Positions 1 to 5,669 of a stretch of DNA of 7,402 bases are shown one piece after another. Below the pieces are notes generated by a model that saw only the letters and a program-made list of their open reading frames with translations, was not told where the DNA came from and did no database searches. The translations under genes and the position numbers were made by a program. Every line of letters starts with the position of its first letter. Position 1 is the first letter of the stretch. This DNA comes from an uncultured Desulfobacterales bacterium (GTDB lineage: Bacteria; Desulfobacterota; Desulfobacteria; Desulfobacterales; JAFDCJ01): contig CALZJV010000377.1 of assembly GCA_945787595.1 (NCBI GenBank), positions 1 to 7,402 of the forward strand. Direction: 5' to 3'.

Positions 1-591
1 GGTCTGCCCGGCCGGGCCATCAGAAACAGCTTTTTAAAAGATATGGCCGCCGGGAAAAAGATGCGCTTTAAGTGCGCCTGGAGATGCCTGAAAAGTTGTG
101 ATATCAAAAATGCTCGCTATTGTATCTCACTGGTCCTGGACAATGCCCGCCAGGGGATCCTGGATAAAGGCTTTGCCTTTGCCGGCAGCAATGCCTTTCG
201 GGTCGATAAAATCGTTTCGGTCAACGAATTGCTCCAGGAGCTGATTGATCAATACCAGCATGCGACAGAAAAAGGCGCCAGCAAATTAAGGGATGAATAT
301 GAAAAAGCCCTTGAAAAGATCGTCTCTCTGAAAGAAGAGTATGTCATCGCTATGAGAAAGGGGTTAAGTCCGCTCAAAGATGAATATGAACGGAGCATTG
401 AGAAAGGAACCGTAATGTGCCGTGAAGAATATTTAAAGACCCTGGACAGAATCAGCTCGCTTAAGGCCGAGTACCAGAACGTCGTGGACAAGGCCAACTT
501 GTTAAAAGCCGAACTTGTCGAACTGCTTGAACAATATTCATTATTCGATAAAATTCAGATTGAGGGGACCTGCCAGGAATCCTGCCAATAA
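1..591 (+). CDS. Nitronate monooxygenase family protein (C-terminal part) with repeat tail
   Basis: The reading frame is open from base 1 and ends at TAA 589-591, so the N-terminal part, including most of the FMN-binding barrel, lies outside the window. The first visible residues, GLPGRAIRNSFLKDM, match the conserved segment of nitronate monooxygenase (2-nitropropane dioxygenase) proteins. They are followed by a family-typical cysteine-rich stretch (CAWRCLKSCD) and then FAGSNAFRVDKIVSVNELL, where family members normally end. Known members are FMN-dependent flavoproteins that oxidise alkyl nitronates; FabK-type enoyl-ACP reductases share the fold and cannot be fully excluded. This protein continues for about 115 residues beyond the usual end, mostly as a charged helical repeat (separate entry). 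The ATG at 43 is an internal methionine, not the start. A strong terminator follows 36 bases after the stop, so this is the last gene of its transcript. The family call is fairly secure; the substrate is unknown. Confidence 0.85.
   Translation, partial: GLPGRAIRNSFLKDMAAGKKMRFKCAWRCLKSCDIKNARYCISLVLDNARQGILDKGFAFAGSNAFRVDKIVSVNELLQELIDQYQHATEKGASKLRDEYEKALEKIVSLKEEYVIAMRKGLSPLKDEYERSIEKGTVMCREEYLKTLDRISSLKAEYQNVVDKANLLKAELVELLEQYSLFDKIQIEGTCQESCQ
241..540 (+). repeat. Tandem 14-15-residue coiled-coil-like repeats in the protein tail
   Basis: This part of the nitronate monooxygenase frame encodes about seven consecutive units of 13-15 residues with the pattern L-[KR]-x-E-Y-x3-[hydrophobic]-x-[KR]. 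The units read LIDQYQHATEKGASK, LRDEYEKALEKIVS, LKEEYVIAMRKGLSP, LKDEYERSIEKGTVM, CREEYLKTLDRISS, LKAEYQNVVDKANL and LKAELVELLEQYS. The composition, rich in Glu, Lys, Leu and Tyr, predicts a long amphipathic helix. Unit lengths near two heptads suggest a coiled coil. The DNA repeat is too diverged to be a recent tandem duplication. Its function, perhaps oligomerisation or partner binding, is inference. Confidence 0.8.
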
Positions 592-627
592 ATACGAATT
601 TTTAGCGCAAATGGAATTGGCCTTATT

Positions 628-657
628 AAAGGGCGGACATAAAATGTCCGCCCTTTT
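628..657 (+). terminator. Rho-independent terminator, possibly bidirectional
   Basis: A perfect 9-bp stem pairs GGGCGGACA (631-639) with TGTCCGCCC (645-653) around a TAAAA loop. It is preceded by AAA and followed by TTTT, which extends the stem by A-T pairs. It lies about 36 bases after the stop of the upstream plus-strand gene. On the minus strand the stem is followed by TTTAAT, so it may also stop transcripts from the minus-strand gene ending at 712. Confidence 0.88.
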
Positions 658-711
658 CGATTAGACTGACCGCAGTTCAGGTCAGCGCCAGAGCTGACGA
701 ATAACGAATAA

Positions 712-1604
712 TTAGGCAAGCTTTTTCTCGTACCACTCGGTACGAGAACTTACTTTAAACCCCACAGATTCGTACAGGCCCATCGCCACCTGTTCTTCGC
801 CATCGGCTGTTAGCTCGACGAGTGTGACACCTTTGCTTTTAAGATACGACAATCCTGCCAGCAGAACGTTGCGACCGATCCCCCTCTTGCGGAAATCAGG
901 ATCTACCCCCAGCATGTGGATCTCGCCTTTCATCTCGCCTGCCTCCAGGTTCTCTTCAATCATAATTCGTGTCCAACAATAGCCGATGGGATGATTGTTC
1001 AGGTAGGCCATAATTATGTTTTCCGGAGAGCAGCTGCTTAAGTTGATACGATACGCAATTTCATCGGGGGTATTGGAATTGAAGCCCCAGGCATCGGCAA
1101 AAGCACGGTTTTGGATATAAGTTAATTTATCTGCTTCATTGTGTTCCAGACCGCGGATAATATATCCACTCGGCTCGACATCCGGCAATTGGATCTTCTT
1201 GATGTCCAACTTCAACTCATGAAAGTGGCGGATATATTTAAAGTCCAGGCGTGAGGCGAGGTTCCTGGCCGGCAGGTTGATTTCCGGAATGTAGACTTGT
1301 ACCGAATCAATGCTATTGCGGCACCTTTTTTCCGGTGCAAGGGATGGATCATGCAATCCAGTATCGCGCGATGTATCGCCTGCTCTAAAAAAACACCGGC
1401 ATAGCCGATGATGCTGCCGCCATGCTCTGCAATAAACAGGTCATTTTCCGGGTCAAAACTTGGATGCTCCAGATCTTCTGCCAAACGCTGCTTCGAGACA
1501 GAGCGTACCGATCGATTAAGCTTGTTTGCCTCCCTATGCAATTCAACATAGTTTTCAAAGTCACTGGGACGATAGTTTCTAATTTTGAAATAATTTTTTC
1601 TCAT
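712..1604 (-). pseudogene. Tandem GNAT acetyltransferase, frame-disrupted
   Basis: Two overlapping minus-strand frames together make one protein with two GNAT domains, an architecture also seen in mycothiol synthase-like enzymes. The first frame runs from the ATG at 1604 (MRKNYFKIRNYRPSDFENYV) to the acetyl-CoA-binding motif HPLHRKKGAAIALIR, near 1302. The protein then continues in the -1 frame from about 1302 (VQVYIPEINLPARNLASRL) through the end of domain 1. Domain 2 follows, with motif MLGVDPDFRKRGIGRNVLL and the C-terminal GLYESVGFKV, and ends at TAA 712-714. Compared with domain 2, about 13 residues are missing between motif A and the following strand, so a deletion of roughly 40 bases explains the frame change better than a single-base error. 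An A6 run lies close by (1326-1331). Proteins of this class transfer acyl groups to small amines; the substrate is unknown. The extended ATG at 1751 adds 49 residues that do not look like GNAT. No strong ribosome-binding site precedes 1604. Confidence 0.72.
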
Positions 1605-1754
1605 TGTATCGCAGCCAAGCAGCAGACAGATCTGTAAAGAGGTATAGCGTGACGTGTGATGAAAGTAGCTGAAACGCTGATTTTGGCAATTAGATAGATT
1701 TGTGAAGCCGTGTCTGATCAAACCTGCACCTGCAGATATTAACTGCCGCACAAA

Positions 1755-2396
1755 CTAAGCCGAGGACCAAAGCACATCTCCGCAAAGATTGGGGTCATGG
1801 TCTCTGGCAGAGAAAGCCTCAAAAGCCTGCTTCTCTTTTTTTAATATGGTGGAGTTTCCGTGACCGGGATAAATCCGGGTGTCTTCAGGCAGAACAAAAA
1901 TTTTGCTGGCGAGGGATTCCACGATGCGTGTAAAGTCGGTGGGTGATCCGGTTTTTCCCGGTCCATCCGGGAATATGGTGTCGCCTGCTATCAGATAGTT
2001 TCCTGTCAGGAAGCATAGGCTGCCCGGAGTGTGCCCCGGGGTATGTAATACCGTTAAATGAATATCTCCGCAGGAGATTACATCACCGTCATTTATCAGC
2101 ATGTCCGGGTTCAGCGGCAAACCGCCGGCATCGTCGCTGTGCGCGGCAATCGGAATATTCAAGGCGGACTTCACTTCAGCAAGAGCGCCGGTGTGGTCCA
2201 TGTGATTATGGGTCATCAGAATGTATTCGGGATCGGTTCCTTTCAGCTGCGTCAATATTTTGCCTGCTTCCCCCGGTGCATCCACCAGCACGCTTGCGCC
2301 GGTGTTCCGGCAAATCAGGAAATAGGCATTGGTGCCGAAGGGCCCCAATTCAAGTTTTTCAATCCGGATGCTGTCATCTTTCACTACGTTTACCAT
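1755..2396 (-). CDS. Metallo-beta-lactamase-fold hydrolase (glyoxalase II-like)
   Basis: This 213-residue protein has the full metal-binding signature of the metallo-beta-lactamase superfamily. It has H63-x-H65-x-D67-H68 in THNHMDHTG, H122 in TPGHTPGS, D139 in AGDTIF and H179 in YPGHG. The N-terminal GPFGTNAYFL strand and the length of just over 200 residues fit the short glyoxalase II-like (hydroxyacylglutathione hydrolase-related) cytosolic hydrolases, which usually bind two zinc or iron ions and cleave thioesters or related bonds. It lacks the extra C-terminal domain of classical glyoxalase II, so the substrate cannot be named. The ATG at 2396 is preceded by a good Shine-Dalgarno sequence. 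The broken GNAT gene lies 150 bases downstream on the same strand and may have been co-transcribed. The gene is divergent from the Grx-TrxR operon. Confidence 0.9.
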   Translation of the reverse strand: MVNVVKDDSIRIEKLELGPFGTNAYFLICRNTGASVLVDAPGEAGKILTQLKGTDPEYILMTHNHMDHTGALAEVKSALNIPIAAHSDDAGGLPLNPDMLINDGDVISCGDIHLTVLHTPGHTPGSLCFLTGNYLIAGDTIFPDGPGKTGSPTDFTRIVESLASKIFVLPEDTRIYPGHGNSTILKKEKQAFEAFSARDHDPNLCGDVLWSSA

Positions 2397-2401
2397 TTTT
2401 T

Positions 2402-2407
2402 CTCCCC
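2402..2407 (-). promoter_or_regulatory. Ribosome-binding site of the MBL-fold gene
   Basis: Read on the minus strand, GGGGAG is followed by AAAAA and then the ATG at 2396. The close match and 5-base spacing support the chosen start. Confidence 0.7.
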
Positions 2408-2464
2408 AATATCATAACCCGGAAAAACCGGTATGATGGCCACAAAGGCACATAGCGAGACCGT

Positions 2465-2493
2465 TTGATACGAAATGGTTGGATGTTTTTCAA
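2465..2493 (-). promoter_or_regulatory. Candidate sigma70-type promoter for the MBL-fold gene
   Basis: On the minus strand, TTGAAA (2493-2488, 5 of 6 to consensus) is followed by a 17-base spacer and TATCAA (2470-2465, 4 of 6). This predicts a start of transcription near 2458 and a leader of about 60 bases. It overlaps the dispersed repeat at 2486-2510. This is a pattern match only. Confidence 0.3.
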
Positions 2494-2510
2494 CCCGGAA
2501 CGCTGAACCC
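2486..2510 (+). repeat. Dispersed intergenic repeat, copy 1
   Basis: These 25 bases, starting TTTTTCAACCCGGAACG, match the reverse complement of 6959-6983 in 24 of 25 positions, with a single C/T difference at 2503. The two copies lie about 4.5 kb apart in unrelated intergenic regions, which marks a dispersed repeat family. Confidence 0.8.
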
Positions 2511-2728
2511 GACTCGGCTTAGTCGTTCGACCCTGAGTTTTAGCCCTATGCTCACATCCGAAGGGGTCGTCGCAGGCTGAACCGCTCAACCTGAGTTTGT
2601 GTTTTGGTGTCTTGGTGGCGAAAACGTTTTGCCAAAAAATAAATAGAAATAATAATTAAGGACTATTGTAACTATCATTCATATTTTGCAGATGTCAAAT
2701 CCCTTTTGATGGCCGATATAAATTATGT

Positions 2729-2757
2729 TTGACACTTTCACAATTGATCTCCATATT
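2729..2757 (+). promoter_or_regulatory. Candidate sigma70-type promoter of the Grx-TrxR operon
   Basis: TTGACA (2729-2734, perfect -35) is followed by a 17-base spacer and CATATT (2752-2757, 4 of 6 to TATAAT). This predicts transcription from near 2764 with a leader of about 110 bases. The -35 box overlaps one arm of an inverted pair GTCAAA (2694-2699)/TTTGAC (2728-2733). Two direct ATTGATC copies, 12 bases apart, flank and overlap the -10 (2743-2749, 2755-2761). These may be regulator sites, but this is untested. Confidence 0.45.
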
Positions 2758-2877
2758 GATCCAGGTCGAAAAACTTGATTTTGAACATCACTGTTTTTGA
2801 TTCCACACACGATCTGCGAATACAACCTGTGCAACAAATCGCTCAACTCAAACAATTAGATAGTTCGGAATATACCG

Positions 2878-4119
2878 ATGTCAAAAGCAGATATTACCGT
2901 TTACGGAGCCCATTGGTGCCCTGATTGCCGACGCAGCAAGCAATTTTTAGGTGAACATCAGATCCCTTACAATTGGGTGGATATCGAGGAGGACTCAAAA
3001 GCTGAACAGTTCGTCATCGAAAAAAACGACGGCAAACGAATAATTCCCACCATCGTTTTTTCTGATCAAACCTTCCTGGTAGAACCAACCAACGCCGAAT
3101 TAGCGGCAAAGCTTGGATTGCGAACCAAAGCCAGCCGAAGCCATTACGATCTGATTGTCTTGGGAGGGGGCCCTGCCGGCTTGACCGCCGCCCTGTATAC
3201 TGCTCGCGAAGCCATCGATACGCTCGTCATTGAACGAGCTGCATTTGGCGGTCAGGCAGCCGGCACTGAAAAACTGGACAACATGCCCGGATTTCCTGAA
3301 GGGGTGACCGGCATTGAATTCTCTCAGCGTTTGCGCCGGCAGACTGAGCGTTTTGGCGCAGAGCTTCTGCAGGCCCAAGAGATTGCCGGCATCTACCAGC
3401 ATGATAACTATCATTGTGTTCAAACCAATGACGGCAGCGAATACAGTGCCAACGCCTTGCTGATTACCACAGGCAGCCGTTACAAACGCTTAAATGTCAA
3501 GGGTGAGACGGATTATTTGGGTGCAGGTGTCCATTTTTGTGCCACTTGCGACGGCCCCTTTTACAAAGGCAAGCGTGTTGCTGTCATCGGCGGAGGCAAC
3601 AGCGCAACCGAAGAAAGCCTGCTGCTGACCAAATTTGCCGCTCAGGTGACTATTTTGGTTCGACGCGGCAAGTTCACTGCTTCTGCAGTCATTCAAGAGA
3701 AAGTGCTGTCACATCCTATGATAGATGTTCGCTGGTTTACTGAAGTTAAAGAATTTATCGGCAAAGATTCAAAATTAACCCAACTGAGGGTCTATAACAA
3801 TCAGTCGGATACCGAAGAGATTCTTAAAATGGATGGGACTTTCATTTTCATCGGCCTCGTCCCCAATACGAGATTTTTTGAAACAAGCAATATTTTATTG
3901 GATCGTTGGGGATTTGTTGTCACCGGTCATGCTTTATTGCATGGGGATCACCGGCCGATTGGCTTCGAGCACCGCGATCCGCTGTTGCTGGAAACCAGTG
4001 TCCCCGGCGTCTTCGCTGCCGGAGACGTCCGGGATACGAGCACCAAACAGGTTGTCAGCGCCGCCGGAGAAGGGAGCACTGCAGCACTCATGGTCCGCGA
4101 ATATTTAAAAGGTGTTTGA
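2878..4119 (+). CDS. Glutaredoxin-thioredoxin reductase fusion protein
   Basis: The protein has 413 residues. Residues 1-82 form a glutaredoxin/mycoredoxin-like domain with redox motif C14-P-D-C17 in AHWCPDCRRSKQFL and the cis-proline motif IIPTIVF (P57). Residues 89-413 are a trxB-like thioredoxin reductase: FAD-binding GGGPAG (96-101), active-site C221-A-T-C224-D, NADPH-binding GGGNSA (238-243) and the second FAD motif FAAGDVRD (379-386). A thioredoxin reductase passes electrons from NADPH through FAD and its CATC disulfide to a thioredoxin-type partner; here the attached glutaredoxin is the likely partner (inference). An extra loop of about 17 residues (LHGDHRPIGFEHRDPLL) precedes the ETSVPGVFAAGD motif. 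The ATG at 2878 begins directly at the glutaredoxin fold; its ribosome-binding site is weak. The gene heads a probable operon with the HAD and S51 genes. Confidence 0.92.
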   Translation: MSKADITVYGAHWCPDCRRSKQFLGEHQIPYNWVDIEEDSKAEQFVIEKNDGKRIIPTIVFSDQTFLVEPTNAELAAKLGLRTKASRSHYDLIVLGGGPAGLTAALYTAREAIDTLVIERAAFGGQAAGTEKLDNMPGFPEGVTGIEFSQRLRRQTERFGAELLQAQEIAGIYQHDNYHCVQTNDGSEYSANALLITTGSRYKRLNVKGETDYLGAGVHFCATCDGPFYKGKRVAVIGGGNSATEESLLLTKFAAQVTILVRRGKFTASAVIQEKVLSHPMIDVRWFTEVKEFIGKDSKLTQLRVYNNQSDTEEILKMDGTFIFIGLVPNTRFFETSNILLDRWGFVVTGHALLHGDHRPIGFEHRDPLLLETSVPGVFAAGDVRDTSTKQVVSAAGEGSTAALMVREYLKGV

Positions 4120-4127
4120 GGAAAAAA

Positions 4128-4154
4128 ATGGCTGAAAGGATTCCGCTTGATTAA
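4128..4154 (+). other. Possible 8-codon leader ORF before the HAD gene
   Basis: GAGGA (4118-4122), overlapping the TrxR stop codon, is well placed for an ATG at 4128. That ATG reads only MAERIPLD before TAA at 4152-4154. The small frame overlaps the TTG start of the HAD gene by a few bases, in another frame, so its translation could carry ribosomes onto the weak TTG start. It could also be chance. Confidence 0.3.
4136..4140 (+). promoter_or_regulatory. Ribosome-binding site that supports the TTG start of the HAD gene
   Basis: AAGGA lies six bases before TTG 4147-4149. There is no in-frame ATG between the TrxR stop at 4117-4119 and this TTG, so this site decides the start. Confidence 0.55.
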
Positions 4155-4752
4155 AGCAGTGATTTTCGATTTCGGCCGGGTAATCTCCGCTCAAAAACCG
4201 GTCTCCCTGTTTCGAGCTTATGAGAAAGCTCTGAGGCTGGAGCCCGACACGATCAACCAAATTATGTTCGACAGTCAGGCTTGGCAGGATGCTTTGGTCG
4301 GCCGGATATCGACAAAAGAATTCTGGCATACGATCGGACCCGAGCTAAGGCTTGAATCGCACGAAAAAATTGACGAATTTCGCAAGCATTACCACGCCGA
4401 TGAATCGATCGACAGGGGTGTTTTGAGTTTAATCCGGCAGCTACATCACCGGTATAAACTGGCTATTCTGTCCAACTCTCCGCCGGGTTTGGCCGAATGG
4501 TTGTCTGACTGGGGAATCTTAGACTTCTTTGATGTGGTATTTTGCTCAGGTGATGAAGGCCTGGTTAAGCCAGATCCTGCAGTATACCATTCGACCCTTA
4601 ACCGCCTGGGAATCTTGCCTAAAGAAGCTGTATTTATCGACGACACCATCGGTCATGTCAAAGCTGCCCAATCACTGGGCATACATGGCATCAGGTTTAC
4701 AAATGCAGCGCGGTTGGAGCTGGAACTCGACCGTTTGTTGGCGCTGGAGTAA
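4147..4752 (+). CDS. HAD-superfamily hydrolase
   Basis: This 201-residue protein carries the four haloacid dehalogenase-superfamily motifs. Motif I has nucleophile D8 in MIKAVIFDFGRVIS, motif II is S109 in AILSNS, motif III is K141 in LVKPDP, and motif IV is D165-D166 in VFIDD. The helical cap between motifs I and II (about residues 15-90) places it with the subfamily I, YihX-like or haloacid dehalogenase-like phosphatases. The second position of the usual DxD is glycine (G10), as in many IFDFGGV-type members, so classical phosphomonoesterase activity is not certain. The TTG start is chosen because family proteins begin exactly at this strand and no ATG is available in frame. The gene starts 27 bases after the TrxR gene and ends 32 bases before the S51 gene, so co-transcription is likely. 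The substrate is unknown. Confidence 0.88.
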   Translation: MIKAVIFDFGRVISAQKPVSLFRAYEKALRLEPDTINQIMFDSQAWQDALVGRISTKEFWHTIGPELRLESHEKIDEFRKHYHADESIDRGVLSLIRQLHHRYKLAILSNSPPGLAEWLSDWGILDFFDVVFCSGDEGLVKPDPAVYHSTLNRLGILPKEAVFIDDTIGHVKAAQSLGIHGIRFTNAARLELELDRLLALE

Positions 4753-4784
4753 AAAGTAGATACGGAATAAGGTTTTCGATCGGC

Positions 4785-5492
4785 ATGGGCTATCTATTAT
4801 TGGAAGGAGGTGCTGAATTCGGCGGTCGGATGGCAGATCCCGACAAGCAGGCACTGACTCTTGCAGGCGGACCCGCGGTGCCGATAAAAATCATCCCTGC
4901 GGCCGCGGCACCGGATAATAATCACCAACGAGCCGGACAGAATGGTGTCCGCTGGTTTCATCACTTGGGAGCAACCAATGTTTCGGTTTTGCCTCTGATC
5001 GACAGCGCATCCGCCGATGATCCCGAGGTCGCGGAGACCCTGACAAAATCAAAATTTATCTATCTTTTAGGAGGGTTTCCCCGGTACCTGGCTCAAATTT
5101 TGAACCACAGCCGCAGCTGGCAGGCGATGTTGACCGCCTATCTGTCAGGTGCGGTGATTGCCGGCAGCAGTGCGGGTGCGATGGTGCTCTGCGAATTCTA
5201 TTTCGATCCGATTTCTTCTCAGATAGCTAAAGGACTGAACCTGGTGGAGCGCATCTGTGTTTTACCGCATCATAATTCATTTGGTAAAGACTGGACCCCT
5301 CTCCTGAAAAATCAACTCCCAGACATTATTCTGTTCGGCATTGATGAGGAAACCGGTGCGCTCTATGATGCCTCGCAAGATAATTGGCGGGTTTATGGAA
5401 AAGGCAACATCACGCTGTATCATAGCGACCATGTCGATAAATTCGGGGCAGGACAGGAATTTATCCTGAAGAATGCGGTCAGACAATTTTAA
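4785..5492 (+). CDS. Cyanophycinase-like peptidase S51 family protein
   Basis: This 235-residue protein has the S51 (cyanophycinase/dipeptidase E) arrangement on a class I glutamine-amidotransferase-like fold. It opens with the strand YLLLEGGAEFGG and has YLLGGFPR before the nucleophile elbow AGSSAGAMVL (S129 as nucleophile). The histidine region LPHHNSFG (H162/H163) and GIDEETGALYD (E188) complete the likely triad. Family members hydrolyse beta-aspartyl-arginine bonds of cyanophycin or Asp-X dipeptides. No cyanophycin synthetase gene lies in this window, so the substrate is open. The length is slightly short compared with cyanophycinases (about 270) and close to dipeptidase E (about 230). 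The ATG at 4785 has only a weak, distant AAGG upstream, which fits coupling to the HAD gene. The next gene encodes a diverged relative of this protein. Confidence 0.85.
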   Translation: MGYLLLEGGAEFGGRMADPDKQALTLAGGPAVPIKIIPAAAAPDNNHQRAGQNGVRWFHHLGATNVSVLPLIDSASADDPEVAETLTKSKFIYLLGGFPRYLAQILNHSRSWQAMLTAYLSGAVIAGSSAGAMVLCEFYFDPISSQIAKGLNLVERICVLPHHNSFGKDWTPLLKNQLPDIILFGIDEETGALYDASQDNWRVYGKGNITLYHSDHVDKFGAGQEFILKNAVRQF

Positions 5493-5509
5493 GCGCATAG
5501 ACGGCCGGT

Positions 5510-5537
5510 TTGCAATAATCGATTTATGCATTATTAT
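5510..5537 (+). promoter_or_regulatory. Candidate promoter before the S51-CysRS-tail gene
   Basis: TTGCAA (5510-5515, 4 of 6) is followed by a 16-base spacer and TATTAT (5532-5537, 5 of 6). It sits in the 177-base gap between the two S51-type genes, about 130 bases before the ATG. The gap is otherwise featureless and shows no clear terminator. This is a pattern match only. Confidence 0.3.
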
Positions 5538-5669
5538 TTCAACATTGTATCTCACCGGGGCGTTCCGCAGGGCCAGGTTTTAGGGTATGCTGAAAGATTG
5601 CGCGGTCCAGTCCTGGCAAACAATTTATAAACAAATCTGTTCTGCAATATAAAGCCAACGGGATTTCCA

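Larger units (their letters stand above)
2439..2619. repeat. Short inverted repeat bounding a repeat-rich intergenic segment
   Basis: GCCACAAAGGCAC (2439-2451) is the inverse of GTGTCTTGGTGGC (2607-2619) with 11 of 13 positions matching. The enclosed segment contains the dispersed repeat at 2486-2510 and two imperfect direct copies of ACC(C)TGAGTTT (2530-2540 and 2589-2598). This could be the decayed remnant of a small non-autonomous mobile element, but no transposase or clear target duplication is visible. Confidence 0.35.
2397..2877. other. Divergent intergenic region, 481 bases, no gene
   Basis: No coding frame here has recognisable similarity or a plausible start. From left to right the region holds the MBL gene's ribosome-binding site and a candidate minus-strand promoter, a repeat-rich segment at about 2439-2619, a short palindrome AAAACGTTTT (2621-2630), an AT-rich stretch (about 2631-2670), and a candidate plus-strand promoter for the Grx-TrxR operon. 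It is the only stretch over 300 bases without a gene. Confidence 0.75.

Noticed and set aside
666..685. Second hairpin CTGACC/GGTCAG after the first terminator
   Set aside because: It has a short 6-bp stem with no T-tract, and the strong terminator at 628-657 already explains the boundary.
1326..1331. Programmed -1 frameshifting at the A6 run in the GNAT gene
   Set aside because: The run is read as AAA AAA in the incoming frame, so a -1 slip would mispair at the first codon (GAA). The downstream frame also lacks about 13 needed residues, so a deletion fits better.
1605..1751. N-terminal extension of the GNAT gene to an ATG at 1751
   Set aside because: The 49 extra residues show no GNAT similarity, and the ATG at 1604 starts exactly at the first strand of the domain.
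1943..2455. Plus-strand open frames of 170 and 119 codons opposite the MBL gene
   Set aside because: They lie antisense to a gene with complete metal-binding motifs, have low-complexity Arg/Cys-rich translations, and show no ribosome-binding site or recognisable domain.
2374..2589. 71-codon minus-strand frame upstream of the MBL gene
   Set aside because: It covers promoter and repeat DNA, overlaps the MBL start and has a basic, low-information translation.
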